Shown in pieces: positions 1-11,755 of a stretch of 64,000 nt of DNA; positions within the stretch are counted from its first letter, which is position 1, and the number at the start of each line of letters is the position of its first letter. Source of the stretch: Xanthostigma xanthostigma (Eukaryota > Arthropoda > Insecta > Raphidioptera > Raphidiidae); contig OY754468.1 in the NCBI GenBank assembly GCA_963575645.1, forward strand, positions 48,619,665-48,683,664, given 5' to 3'. A program made the translations under genes and the position numbers. The notes under the pieces were generated by a model. The model ran no database searches. It was not told the DNA's origin and saw only the letters and a program-made list of their open reading frames with translations.

Positions 1-2098
1 TTTAAAAAAAGGTCACACTAGTATATATATATATATATTTATGATACGAGTTATTATCAAAACTTACTACTTTCCGCTTCATTTATACGCTGTGAGCACG
101 AAGGAAAAACTTGTTTTAAATAAACAAATAAAATATCAAAATGAAATTTAATAAACTTAAACGTTAAATTTTAATTTAAAACGATTCGTGTCGACTAACG
201 CACACTACGATGTTTAATCAAAAACACAAACAAAAGAGCGTTTGTTCAGTGACGTAGTGCGGTTCGTCGTCCCCGCTCCCCCTCGCGTTGTTTCAATAGT
301 ACATACTATTACCGCAGTGGCATGAAAGTAGTACTTTATATTTCTGGAAGGTAAATATAGCTATTATGTACGAGTTGTGACATTATGTAAAAACAAGGAA
401 CAAGCGTCTGCGAAGTTTAATAGTCAAAAAAAGCCATGTAAAGGGTGGTATTAAGGGGTTGAAAAAAATTTTCGGGCATAAAAATACCGAAAAAATTCTT
501 CGAGTCGTTTCAAATTTGAAATTTAACACTTTAGGAATCATTAAAATGTACTGCTAAAATTTAAAAAAAATCGGCCCGACAGGACCGGACTTACAAATTT
601 TATGAAATACTAATATAGATTTACATACTGAAGGGTGTATATAATTTGGTACAAATGTTGAATTGATATGTAGTATTGAAATTAAGTAAAACAATGTTGT
701 TTTAAGGGGTTTATTAAGGGGTAATTTTTTTTATTTTGTCCAAAAACAAAGTTAAGTTCATATAACAGAGCCACACTGCCTATAAAAGCAAATACGCTAT
801 ATTGTGGGCAGGGTTTGGCACTGCGACCCGGAGTTTTTTTTTAACATTCTAATTAAAAAACAATATTTTTAGGTAATTTTCCAATAAATACTAAATAACG
901 ATTATTGTTATCCCACCCCTGCTTTAAGTAGCGAAGGTCTTGTATGACAAGCAGTGCCCTTAACTGTGTCAGTAAGTACTGCAGTGCGATGATACCATAT
1001 ACTAAGTACATTGTAGACTCACAACGTCAATGGAACGATAATTGACCGGTTGCAGATGAAACGATTCTGCTACCATCTATTTGTGAAAAACTAAACTTGT
1101 CAGAAAAAAGTTGTTGGCCTGCATTTGTTCAGAATGTCTCTGATTGATCGCCTACGAACAATAAAAATTCTGAGAAGAAAAGTTATTAAATATTTTTTAT
1201 CTTTTGTACAGTTAATGAGATATTAATTAATTAATTATTACCAATAAGCTAAGCGGAATACAATATTAATACAATACACCTAATTTCCCTTCGTTGACAG
1301 CGAAAAAAAAAACGTCACGGAAAATATTTACGGGGCTACCTGTTTCAAAATGTCGGCCATTAAAGTCAAAGCGCGTATTTAAGTTAGGCTGAGCTCACTC
1401 CAAAGACTTTATTTTAAAAAAATCAAAGCGCACCTCTCTCTCTTGCCCCTACAGTAATATACGAATACAAAACGTAACTCTCTCTCTTTCTATCATCACT
1501 AACTTATATCTCCCTCTCAACTTCCAATATACGAAACGTAACTCTCTCTCTTACTATCTTCACTAACTTATATCTCCCTCTCAACTACCGTTCGCCTCGA
1601 ACGATCACGCACCGTTCGCCTCGTCCGATGACGCACTTCCGTAAACGCTTTCGTCAGGCATTTACCAGCTTGTTACCAAGCGTGCCTAAAGAAGTATTAC
1701 TTCAAAAAGTCAGGTGTATATGTTGGTGAGAAAGACTAGGGCCACGCCTTTTTGACGTTGAATGAAGACTCTATAATTCCATATTCTCTTGTTACACCGA
1801 ATCCGCAAACAATGTTAGTTAAATAATACAGATGACAGACGCTGACGCTTTCCTTTAAAACCGGCCCCGTCCTTTGATACTGATTTCAAATGCTCACAAC
1901 ACAACGAAACGAACCGGGTAGGGGTACCGCGTCGACCACTTTTATGTTGGTATCACTGGACTGGACTGTGTTCTGACCACACACGTACACAATCACACAC
2001 ACATACAGGCGGATCGAAATTTATCCTACTCTTTCTCATCAACAGATTGCTTTATTTTTGGGCAGTAGATTGATACGTGAATGGATCAACTATCCTTA
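1..2098. other. No gene seen; AT-rich repeat background
   Basis: No ORF of note. It holds a short (TA)n run near 20-38 and a pyrimidine-rich internally duplicated block (1425-1706) listed separately. The remaining sequence is low-complexity and non-coding on both strands. I see no promoter or RNA gene. Confidence 0.5.
1425..1706 (+). repeat. CT-rich internally duplicated repeat with an inverted partner at 45.2 kb
   Basis: Two near-identical ~65-bp segments, each with CTCTCTCT followed by a stretch ending TATCTCCCTCTCAAC, lead into GTTCGCCTCG repeats and then CCTAAAGAAGT. The same order appears reverse-complemented at about 45198-45425. The shared end (AAGTAAAACTTCTTTAGGC) recurs in related forms near 30.2, 38.6 and 56.8 kb, so this is probably a dispersed MITE family rather than a local duplication. 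Confidence 0.55.
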
Positions 2099-2695
2099 TC
2101 TATACTAATATATAAAGCTGAAGAGTGTGTTTGTTTGTTTGTTTGTTTGAACGCGCAAATCTCAGGAACTGCTGGTTCAAATTGAAAAATTTTTTTTTTG
2201 TTGGATAGCTCATTTATCGAGGAAGGCTATAGGCTATATTATAATATCACGCTACGATCATTAGGAGCGGAGCATTAATGAAAAATGTTGCAAAATGTAT
2301 CTCAAAAATAAGCTTCTATTCAGGTGAAATGCACTAACTAAATATATTCGTTATAGCGTTGTGAGTAAACAACCCCGGCTGGCTCAATTGGTAGAGCATG
2401 CGACTGTCAATATCTGGGTTCGAGCCCCACGTTGGGCGAATATATTTTTATTTTTTTTTTATTTTCTACATTGCTACATTTAAATATACTTAATTTTCTT
2501 TAATTATTTAAAAAAAAATTATTAGTTAAAAAAGTATAAATACCTACTGCTTTTTATCGACAAAAACTAACTCCGATCATCATGAAATTTGGACATAACA
2601 TTCATCTCGGTAAACTAAGATGAATATGTGTACTCATGTTCCTCCCTTCCCCATTCGTTCTTTTACACCCGGGTGAAACCGGACGGGACCGCTAG
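2099..2695 (+). mobile_element. Non-autonomous Helitron-like element (LEP1-type), full length
   Basis: Starts TCTATACTAATATATAAAG with a GTTTGTTTGTTT run and ends with the GC-rich hairpin CACCCGGGTGAAACCGG followed by CTAGT, the usual Helitron 3' signature. No Rep/helicase ORF is present, so it cannot move by itself. It contains a tRNA-Lys-like segment in the middle. Copies or fragments of the same family lie near 22.9, 28.7, 38.7, 43.1, 46.8, 51.1 and 55.1 kb. The boundary at 2099 is chosen by alignment of the copies. Confidence 0.75.
2374..2439 (+). pseudogene. tRNA-Lys(CTT)-derived segment inside Helitron-like element
   Basis: Reads CCCGGCTGGCTCAATTGG, then GTAGAGCATGCGACTG, and ends GTTCGAGCCCCACGTTGG, close to insect tRNA-Lys(CTT) as remembered. 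The A box and B box (GGTTCGAGCC) are recognisable. The anticodon loop is CTGTCAA, so it would read GTC, the anticodon stem has mismatches, and about 8 nt before the T arm is missing. It is not a functional tRNA. The same segment sits at the same place in the other copies, so it was captured before the family amplified. Confidence 0.65.
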
Positions 2696-3019
2696 TATAA
2701 GAATATAGCGATTATATATAAATGCTAGTGGAAAAGAGTGCAAACATTTCGAGGTCAAATAATTTGAACGTATTGTTATTGAAAAAAAAGAAAAGAAAAA
2801 TATTCCTGTAAATAATAGTTACTTATTTTGAGTTCCTATTCTAGAACATATTGATATTAACTAGATAGAAATTTTTTTTCTGCGATTTATAATGTTTAAA
2901 TCACGAATAAGCCATTAAGAATTTAGTCTATACTTTCTTGCAAAAATGAATAAAATAATAAACCGTGATAAAAAGTATAAGTTATTTTAACAGAAAAAAT
3001 AACGTTATAACGCATATCT

Positions 3020-3330
3020 GTTCTGCGCATGTGTCGATTTTTCCCTAAAAACAATGAGGCTCTTCCTTTTGACATGACAAACGTTCTATTAAAATTTGGT
3101 TACGATCCGCTCAGCCATTTGACCTATATTGCGCTCAGACGAAAACATGGTTTGCACATACCGCTAAACTAGCGGTATGTGCTCTAATTTGAACTCGAGG
3201 GGGCCTTACAACGAAAATATTAAGTAAAATTCTGAAAAGTAGATTTTGATCTAAATTAGTAGCATTCGAACTCCCCATTTGTGGATTTGGAATGGTAAAA
3301 TATAATGTATATGAGTGCCAATCGATGTGT
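3020..3330 (+). repeat. Dispersed repeat with an embedded 13-bp-stem hairpin
   Basis: Matches 62270-62515 in the same orientation at several blocks (for example the ATCCGCTCAG segment followed by TTTGACCTA). At 3154-3182 the sequence GCACATACCGCTA pairs with TAGCGGTATGTGC across a 3-nt loop; the 62-kb copy lacks this hairpin. No coding potential is seen. Confidence 0.5.
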
Positions 3331-3459
3331 ATAAATAACAAAGATAAGTTCTTCCCATCGTTTTATTTTATTAGTGCAATTTCACTTACGGTACCAGTTG
3401 AATGAAAATCAACACGGTAAAAGCAAGAAATGGAAAAATAAGAAAAGCCGAGGTTAAAG

Positions 3460-3884
3460 CCGCTGCACACGAGGCTAGAAACGCTGCTAGGAGTTCAGCT
3501 AGCCGGTAGGCTGGGTACGAAGCTGGAAACGACGTCACTGCGGGCTGGCCTGCTAGCTCACAAGATAGGTTTTAAAATTTGATTTGCTGCTAGGCATGAG
3601 TAAGAACCAATTAGAAAGCAGTATCTTGTCACGTGGGCAGTTGAACAAACGCCCACAAACCAACATGGCTTCATTCTGCTTAGATTCAGACAACAGACAC
3701 GTTTTCCTCTTTGTTTATATTTGAACTGTCACTGCGCGCGCACCAGATTTATCCACAAAACATGCTTGAAAAATAGTCTCGTGTGAAGCGAGCACTTTAC
3801 AGCAATCAAGAAAACCAGCGCTAGAAAACTAGTAGGCAAATCTAGCAATGAATCTAGCAGCGTTTCTAGCCTCGTGTGCAGCGG
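3460..3884 (+). mobile_element. MITE with ~30-bp terminal inverted repeats (CCGCTGCACACGAGGCTAG family)
   Basis: Begins CCGCTGCACACGAGGCTAG and ends with its reverse complement CTAGCCTCGTGTGCAGCGG; the inverted repeats run about 30 bp. I could not find a clear target duplication, so the superfamily is open. Partial copies lie at 21838-22090 (reverse), 30528-30722 and 31877-32125, with terminal fragments near 22825 and 45134. No ORF. Confidence 0.65.
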
Positions 3885-4689
3885 ACTGCTGCACTGTGCG
3901 TAATTGGTGTAATAATTTTCAATATATATATTATATATATGTATTATATGTTTACATTACGACGGTTAGGAAATTGAATTTCACGGAGTGGAAAAGTAAA
4001 TCACATATCTTATTGAAAATGCATTGCAATATTCTATTATGAACTTTGAATGGCATCTCATATATATAATACAGCTGTATTTGCATATTACAAAAGCAAA
4101 TAATTGAAAATATATTCCATATCCAATCAATTTTATTAAAATGGCGTGCGATCAATTTCAATGGTAGCTTGTAATTTTTGAAGAGTAAAAACACTGATTA
4201 TTATCAAACACATAACTTATATATAAATAGTTGGCATGTTACCAATAATATCTATACGAGGAAAAGTTTGTATGTAAATTTGTAGTGGAAAATCTTAGTT
4301 GCTACTGAGCCGATTTGAACTCATTGTTATTACACAGGTTAAGTTATTAACACAGGCTAAGGAAAAATGAGAGTGTAAGAAGCAAGACTAAAGTGCATCT
4401 TGGCCCCACTAAAATCTACTCGAGTGAAGTCGGGACGGAAAGCTAGCAGTGTGTAATTAAAAAAGACGGACAAGTGCGAGTAGAACTCGCGTCCTGACGG
4501 TTCAGTACCGTTATTCCATAAAAATTAAATTTGTCATCTAATAATTCTGTATATACAATTAGAAATTTATGACTTTCGGATTCTTTTCTTTACTTGTGCT
4601 ATGCAACCTTCTTTCGGGCCAAACAAGATTCTAAGTTAACGGGAAAAATTAAAAGTTACTCAGTACTCAAAAAGAAAAAATAATCGAGT

Positions 4690-5210
4690 GATTTGCAATT
4701 CTAAAAATAAATATCCCTTTAAAAAAATTCGATTTTTGACGAAAAACGAAATCTGTCGGAACTTTTGCAAAATCATCATGCTTATAGAAAAAAATACGCT
4801 GATCCAATGAGCACAAACAAACGTCTGTATGTCTTTTGGTTTAGAAGCTATTTGCGTTTATAGTTTTCAGAAAATCATATAAAACCTTTGAAAGGCCGTA
4901 GTTTCCAAACTAAAAGAGATACAGACGTCTGCTTACGCTTATTGAAATCAGCGTAATTTTTTCTGTAAGCATTCTCAATTCCAAAAGTATATAAAAAAAT
5001 CGATTTTTGCAATTTTTTCAAGGCATATCCCTTTAAAAAAATGCGATTTTTGACGAAAATCGAAATCTGTCGGAACTTTTGCAAAATCATCATGCTTATA
5101 GAAAAAAATACGCTGAATCCAATGAGCACAAACAAACGTCTGTATGTCTTTTGGTTTAGAAGTTATTTGCGTTTATAGTTTTCAGAAAATTTGACGAAAA
5201 CCGAAATAAA
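4690..5210. repeat. Satellite-like array of alternating inverted half-units (copy 1)
   Basis: Blocks of about 150 bp alternate in orientation. Each carries the pattern of a GAGC..AAACAAACGTCTG stretch and a TTTTGGTTTAGAAG stretch, or its reverse complement, around TTTTTGACGAAAA. The same arrangement occurs at 58740-59545, and a degenerate form near 43660-43985 and 44600-44830. Because the unit is quasi-palindromic, similar short ORFs appear on both strands; I do not regard them as genes. Confidence 0.6.
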
Positions 5211-5293
5211 AAAAAATAACCAACAGTCTCTTAAAACTATAGGAGTTTTAAAATAATATAGTTTTAAAATTTAATTAATACTTCCACCTGTTC

Positions 5294-5523
5294 CAGGCCC
5301 GTAGCCAGGTCCAAATCGTAGTACGGGCAAATAAGAACGAAGGACGGGCGAGATTATATAACACCAAATGTTTCAATAAGTGCGATTGTAAAAAAACTTC
5401 TATAATATATGTCGTTACAAATTATATTTATTGAGAAAATCATACAAGCGACTTGCTAGTACGGGCAAACAAATCGCAAGTACGGGCATCGCCCGTACAT
5501 GCCCGTACGTGGCTACAGGCCTG
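5294..5523. mobile_element. hAT-type MITE, 230 bp, perfect 8-bp target duplication
   Basis: Terminal inverted repeats are CAGGCCCGTAGCCAGG and, reversed, CAGGCCTGTAGCCACG. The 8-bp sequence ACCTGTTC lies immediately outside both ends (5286-5293 and 5524-5531), diagnostic of hAT insertion. The interior repeats the word TACGGGCA or its complement, which may be subterminal transposase-binding sites. No ORF. Confidence 0.85.
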
Positions 5524-5951
5524 ACCTGTTCTCTCTCATTAACTATTGTAGATTACGGCCTGCCAACTGGGGGCTTGTAATAAACGCGCCGCGGTGACAT
5601 CATATAAACAATCGTATCTTGGCAATCTCAGCTATGCAGCACTTTCTGACATAGAGTATTATAATTATGACAATGCAGCTATTGCAGCGACTCCAGACAA
5701 AACGAAGTAATTGTTAAATCGTTTGGAAGTCGTCTTTTTTCCAGAAAAATGAAATTGAATTGAACTGCATTACTATATTATTATTATAGGGTTGAAACCG
5801 CCGACCCAGGACATTCAGTTTCTACTTTAGGTGCGGTAGATAGAAATGATTCCAATCAAATATGGAAAAATAAAAAAAAACAAACTAAAAGTACTTTTCT
5901 TGTAAACTATCAAAACTAAAACAGTTGTGTGGTTTTAAGAAACCACGACGC

Positions 5952-6277
5952 AAGTGAAACTTTTATTGGATTGTAGGCGTTGGATTGTAGACACTTATCC
6001 ATCACGATTAATTATAAACAACAATATTCACATGAATACACGAATAAAAACATGTAAACACTGTACAGCACTTGCCCGCATGACAGACTGACTATGTGTT
6101 ATACATACTACACGGTCAGCTGATGCTAACCATGGGCGCCGCCATATTGGCCTTGGCTGCTCTACCGAGCGCCTACTCCGAACGCCTTTCACTTTACCCC
6201 TACTCCGCGGCCGCCTGTAATGCGACATGCAACAGACGGCCAGAAAAATTCGGGGCGATAGAATAAAAGTTTCACTT
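5952..6277. mobile_element. MITE with perfect 16-bp terminal inverted repeats
   Basis: Starts AAGTGAAACTTTTATT and ends with the exact reverse complement AATAAAAGTTTCACTT. The neighbouring words GCGGTAGAT and GTTTCACTT recur near 50.05 and 56.8 kb, so a dispersed family is likely. A target duplication was not identified. Confidence 0.55.
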
Positions 6278-6532
6278 TAAAATGAATCCCAACGCGGTAC
6301 TACTATTGAAGAATTAGTTAACTCGCTAAAAGATGGCAGTAAAAAGCAAAAAAAAAACGTTTCCTCTGTTCCAACAAATTGATTTGCGGTTTCATGGATT
6401 ATGAAACTCGCGATTGTGAGACGTCCATTAAGCTAGCAGAACAAGGTCAGCAGAACAAAATATGACATAACTAATAATTAAGTGCTAATATAATGCTAAT
6501 TAAATGCCCCAATCAAAAATTTATTGCTCCGT

Positions 6533-8497
6533 TTTTTTTAAAAAATATCGCATGTTCTGCTAGCTTAAGATTAACTCAGCAGAGCAGATACTGATAAAAC
6601 CATTAAAAACAAATCTGACCGAATGAAAATCAAGTGAAAATTAAGTGCTAATTTAATGCTCTAATAAGAAATTTATTGCTCCGTTTTTTAAAAAAATATC
6701 ACATGTTCTGCTAGCTTAAGATGAACTCAGCAGAGCAGATACTGAAAAAACCATTAAAAACAAATCTGAACGAATGAAAATCAATTGAAAAATTAAGTGC
6801 TAATTTAATGCTCTAATCAGAAATTTATTGCTCCGTTTTTTAAAAAAATATCGCATGTTCTGCTAGCTTAAGATGAACTCAGCAGAGCAGATACTGAAAA
6901 AACCATTAAAAACAAATCTGAACGAATGAAAATCAATTGAAAAATTAAGTGCTAATTTAATGCTCTAATAAGAAATTTATTGCTCACTTTTTTTTAAATA
7001 TCACATGTCCTGCTAGCTTAAGATGAACTCAGCAGAGCAGATACTGAAAAAACCATTAAAAACAAATCTGACCGAATGAAAATCAATTGAAAAATTAAGT
7101 GCTAATTTAATGCTCTAATAAGAAATTTATTGCTCACTTTTTTTTAAATATCACATGTCCTGCTAGCTTAAGATGAACTCAGCAGAGCAGATACTGAAAA
7201 AACCATTAAAAACAAATCTGAACGAATGAAAATCAATTGAAAAATTAAGTGCTAATTTAATGCTCTAATCAGAAATTTATTGCTCCGTTTTTTATTTTTT
7301 AAAAATATCGCATGTTCTGCTAGCTTAAGATGAACTCAGCAGAGCAGATACTGATAAAACCATTAAAAACAAATCTGAACGAATGAAAATCAATTGAAAA
7401 ATTAAGTGCTAATTTAATGCTCTAATCAGAAATTTATTGCTCCGTTTTTTATTTTTTAAAAATATCGCATGTTCTGCTAGCTTAAGATGAACTCAGCAGA
7501 GCAGATACTGATAAAACCATTAAAAACAAATCTAAACGAATGAAAATCAATTGAAAAATTAAGTGCTAATTTAATGCTCTAATAAGAAATTTATTGCTCC
7601 GTTTTTTTTTTTAAATATCGCATGTTCTGCTAGCTTAAGATGAACTCAGCAGAGCAGATACTGAAAAAACCATTAAAAACAAATCTGAACAAATGAAAAT
7701 CAATTGAAAAATTAAGTGCTAATTTAATGCTCTAATCAATAATTTATTGCTCCGTTTTTTATTTTTTAAAAATATCGCATGTTCTGCTAGCTTAAGATGA
7801 ACTCAGCAGAGCAGATACTGATAAAACCATTAAAAACAAATCTGAACGAATGAAAATCAATTGAAAAATTAAGTGCTAATTTAATGCTCTAATCAGAAAT
7901 TTATTGCTCCGTTTTTTTTTTTTTAAATATCGCATGTTCTGCTAGCTTAAGATGAACTCAGCAGAGCAGATACTGATAAAACCATTAAAAACAAATCTGA
8001 CCGAATGAAAATCAAGTGAAAATTAAGTGCTAATTTAATGCTCTAATCAGAAATTTATTGCTCCGTTTTTTTTTTAAAAATATCGCATGTTCTGCTAGCT
8101 TAAGATGAACTCAGCAGAGCAGATACTGAAAAAACCATTAAAAACAAATCTGAACGAATGAAAATCAATTGAAAAATTAAGTACTAATTTAATGCTCTAA
8201 TCAGAAATTTATGCTCCGTTTTTTTTTTTTAAATATCGCATGTTCTGCTTGCTTAAGATGAACTCAGCAGAGCAGATACACTGATAAAACCATTAAAAAC
8301 AAATCTGACTGAATGAAAATCAAGTGAAAATTAAGTGCTAATTTAATGCTCTAATCAGAAATTTATTGCTCCGTTTTTTAAATATCACATGTCCTGCTAG
8401 CTTAAGATGAACTCAGCAGAGCAGATACTGAAAAAACCATTAAAAACAAATCTGAACGAATGAAAATCAATTGAAAAATTAAGTGCTAATTTAATGC
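6533..8497 (+). repeat. Left arm: 13 tandem units of ~149-158 bp
   Basis: The word ACTCAGCAGAGCAG recurs at 6574, 6725, 6876, 7026, 7176, 7334, 7491, 7644, 7801, 7955, 8109, 8262 and 8411. Length differences lie mainly in a poly-T/poly-A stretch before ATATCGCATGTTC. Each unit contains TCTGCT and AGCAGA in inverted orientation about 15 bp apart, so each can form a small hairpin. Confidence 0.9.
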
Positions 8498-8815
8498 TCC
8501 GAAAAAGGAGTGAAAACGTATAATTTGTATTTTTCGCGCCAATTTTCTGCTTCAGTCATACCTAGATGTCGCCGCACGATAGTTCCTGGACACATTGTTT
8601 CATTTATGCACTCATAAGGTGACATTTCGTCACCATCAGTGTCAGTTCAACAAAGAAAAAGCGCACCAGCCGTGTGTTATATTACACGAACCATTTGGAG
8701 CCACTTTTGACCTCTTAATAACTCAAAATCTATTTAACGTAAACACATGAAATTAGTGTATGTGCCATATATGGCAAATACACTAAAAATGAAAGAATAG
8801 TTACTTCTTACCACC
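8498..8815. other. Unique core of the foldback element, no ORF
   Basis: About 320 bp between the two arrays, unlike them and unlike anything else in the window. No reading frame of useful length exists on either strand. It contains the perfect palindrome CATATATG within GTGCCATATATGGCAAAT. It may be all that is left of an internal region, or a filler segment. Confidence 0.6.
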
Positions 8816-9990
8816 AGATTTGTTTTTAATGGTTTATCAGTAGTCTGCTCTGCTGAGTTCATCTGAAGCTAGCAGAACATGTGATATTTAAAAAAAAGTG
8901 AGCAATAAATTTCTGATTAGAGCATTAAATTAGCACTTAATTTTTCAATTGATTTTCATTCGTTCAGATTTGTTTTTAATGGTTTTATCAGTATCTGCTC
9001 TGCTGAGTTCATCTGAAGCTAGCAGAACATGTGATATTTAAAAAAAAGTGAGCAATAAATTTCTTATTAGAGCATTAAATTAGCACTTAATTTTCACTTG
9101 ATTTTCATTCGGTCAGATTTGTTTTTAATGGTTTTATCAGTGTATCTGCTCTGCTGAGTTCATCTTAAGCTAGCAGAACATGCGATATTTAAAAAAAAAA
9201 CGGAGCAATAAATTTCTGATTAGAGCATTAAATTAGCACTTAATTTTTCAATTGATTTTCATTCGTTCAGATTTGTTTTTAATGGTGTTTTCAGTATCTG
9301 CTCTGCTGAGTTCATCTTAAGCTAGCAGAACATGTGATATTTTTTAAAAAAACGGAGCAATAAATTTCTGATTAGAGCATTAAATTAGCACTTAATTTTC
9401 ACTTGATTTTCATTCGGTCAGATTTGTTTTTAATGGTTTTATCAGTATCTGCTCTGCTGAGTTAATCTTAAGCTAGCAGAACATGCGATATTTTTTTAAA
9501 AAACGCAGCAATAAATTTCTGATTAGAGCATTAAATTAGCACTTAATTTTCACTTGATTTTCATTCGGTCAGATTTGTTTTTAATGGTTTTATCAGTGTA
9601 TCTGCTCTGCTGAGTTCATCTTAAGCTAGCAGAACATGCGATATTTAAAAAAAAAACGGAGCAATAAATTTCTGATTAGAGCATTAAATTAGCACTTAAT
9701 TTTTCAATTGATTTTCATTCGTTCAGATTTGTTTTTAATGGTTTTTTCAGTATCTGCTCTGCTGAGTTCATCTTAAGCTAGCAGAACATGTGATATTTTT
9801 TTAAAAAACGGAGCAATAAATTTCTGATTAGAGCATTAAATTAGCACTTAATTTTCACTTGATTTTCATTCGGTCAGATTTGTTTTTAATGGTTTTATCA
9901 GTATCTGCTCTGCTGAGTTAATCTTAAGCTAGCAGAACATGCGATATTTTTTAAAAAAAACGGAGCAATAAATTTTTGATTGGGGCATTT
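8816..9990 (-). repeat. Right arm: 8 inverted tandem units of ~150-154 bp
   Basis: The reverse-oriented word TGCTGAGTT recurs at 8851, 9001, 9152, 9304, 9455, 9608, 9760 and 9911. The units are the reverse complement of the left-arm units and share their variants (GATATTTAAAAAAAA versus GATATTTTTTAAAA), which suggests exchange between the arms. Confidence 0.9.
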
Positions 9991-10095
9991 AATTAGCATT
10001 ATATTAGCACTTAATTATTAGTTATGTCATATTTTGTTCTGCTGACTTTGTTCTGCTAGCTTAATGGACGTGATTGTGAGATGGTGAAAAAAAAA

Positions 10096-10280
10096 TTGGT
10101 TGTCTGTAAAGTCGGTTTACAGACGATATTTTTACGTGATAACGTATTCCGCTCGAATATCATATTTAATAATCACGCACAGGGTCAGGCGGAACGTTAC
10201 ACTTTTTCGTGCAAGCAGCCGGTGTTTCATCTTTTTATATTGACGTGATTCATCAATTTATAAGACGTTATCACGTCAAT
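10096..10280. mobile_element. MITE with ACGTGATAACGT / ACGTTATCACGT ends (copy A)
   Basis: Starts with a perfect small hairpin (GTCTGTAAA, GTCGG, TTTACAGAC), then TTTTACGTGATAACGT, and ends ACGTTATCACGTCAA. The inner block CAGGCGGAACGT..CACTTTTTCGTGC is shared with copies at 10697-10813 (partial), 35914-36080 and 59903-60150. Target duplication not resolved. Confidence 0.6.
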
Positions 10281-10696
10281 AATTTATGTTCTATTTCTCC
10301 TATCTTCTACATATAATAATTATAATAATTCGAATCTATGATGTTGCATCTTTCGCTTCAAATTTAGGTTAATTTTATTTATTAAAATTACTCACCACCT
10401 ATAATAATAGGTAATTGTTTTTTTTGACTTTCTTTCTTTCGTATTTATTTTAAGTCTCAAAGATTAACTGTCATAATATTTTGAAAACAATTGTTTCATT
10501 GATTATATAAAATTCCAAAACCTACTTACAATATTTAAGTATTTTCATACGTCAAAAAATTGATTTTTATAATGATAAAATTTGTATGAAAACGATTTTT
10601 TCGAGAGATGAGACCTAGCTAAAACGATTTTTTGCCCCCCAAAATCCCTTTTCAGTAAATTTCATCCAAATCGTTAGGGCCGTTTTCGAGAAAAGC

Positions 10697-10813
10697 ACGC
10701 ACAGGGTCAAGCGGAACGTTAGGAACGTTACACTTTTTCGTGCATGCAGCCGGCGTTTCATCAATTTATAAGATTGGTGATTCATCAATTTATAAGACGT
10801 TATCACGTCAAAA
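10697..10813. mobile_element. Partial copy of the ACGTGATAACGT MITE (copy B)
   Basis: Retains GCACAGGGTCAAGCGGAACG, TTTTTCGTGCATGCAGCCGG and the ACGTTATCACGTCAA end; the left end is missing. The segment TTCATCAATTTATAAGA is locally duplicated. Confidence 0.5.
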
Positions 10814-11282
10814 GCACAGTATCCGTGTCTATCAAGTGAAAATAGTACAAAGAAAGTCGTATCATGAAACCATCCTGTACCTATATGTTGAGAAGCTTGT
10901 ATTTCCCAGTGAGACAACTATGGTAGGCCCTCGACCTTTTGTGAGACGGTTAAGAGAAGGGTTGACATCCACCATTCTTTTTTGTAATAGTTCAAATATT
11001 TGCGAGTTATAAAATTTTAATCATTAAATTGCCAACTAAAATAAAACAGTTTTTAAGCGTGTTTTGCACAGCGTTAAAATATTACACGAAATATTCGATG
11101 TAAACATTAAAAGTTTAAATGAGAATTTGAGTGTTGAGTGTTTATACAGTGTGTAACAAAAAAAGCTGGTCAAGTGCGCGCCAAACTCGCATAACAGTAT
11201 AGTCAACTTAAAAATTAGATCAGATCAACGAATAGCTAAAAAAGTTAGCTGAAAATGAGATAAATATAACTAATAACATACG

Positions 11283-11755
11283 ACTAGCGTGACCTGTGCG
11301 AATTATTCGCACTAAATAAGTATAATAATAAATTATCACTTTACAAAATTATTTTTTAAATATGATTGCAGGTATTCAATTCGTTTCTAATTTTGCACAC
11401 TGATTATAACATTCTTCTTTTTGTTGTAAAAGAAATATTTTACTAAAATTGTCATATAGAGGCGCAAGTAGCAAAAGCGTTGTTCAGCGTTGCCCGTCAG
11501 ATGGCAGTATGCAGTATTTACAATATGAAGGTCAGATGACAGATCGAAGTGTTAACGCTACACCGTCAGATGGCAGACGTTGTTCAGAGTTTAATTAATT
11601 TACAAAAACAATAGCAATAATAAATTTTTTAGTTGTCGATGTCAGTAGAGCAAGCAATTATCTGTAAAATGATATATAATTTATGTGAAGAAATTGTGTG
11701 GTTTTTTCTAAAAAGGGAGGCAAGCATCTTAAACCTTAGCGTATTAATATATAGG
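11283..11755 (-). mobile_element. Helitron-like element, second subfamily (copy 1)
   Basis: Read on the minus strand it ends with the perfect hairpin GTGCGAATAATTCGCAC, then AGGTCACG and CTAGT, matching the Helitron 3' pattern, and begins near CCTATATATTAATACGC. A close copy lies at 47928-48376. The two differ by small indels in a stretch containing CGTCAGATGGCAGACG. No Rep/helicase. Confidence 0.6.

Larger units (their letters stand above)
6421..10071. mobile_element. Foldback-type (MULE/FB-like) element, 3,651 bp
   Basis: The ends are exact inverted repeats (ACGTCCATTAAGCTAGCAG on the left, its complement on the right), and the 9-bp word GATTGTGAG stands directly outside both ends (6412-6420 and 10072-10080). 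The arms are arrays of ~152-bp units in opposite orientation around a ~320-bp unique core. Drosophila FB elements share this design: long inverted arms of tandem repeats and 9-bp duplications, which ties them to the Mutator-like group. No transposase is encoded, so this copy is non-autonomous. Length of pairing arms: about 2.0 kb and 1.2 kb. Confidence 0.85.

Noticed and set aside
2374-2439. Functional tRNA gene
   Set aside because: Broken anticodon stem, shortened T arm, wrong anticodon for its body, and the same segment in every Helitron-like copy.
4875-5135. Frame with relatives at 58731-59027, 59106-59357 and 59149-59376
   Set aside because: Shadows of the alternating half-unit repeat, present on both strands.
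6533-9990. CRISPR-like regular array
   Set aside because: Units are ~152 bp with no distinct spacers, inverted in the right half, in a eukaryotic transposon context.
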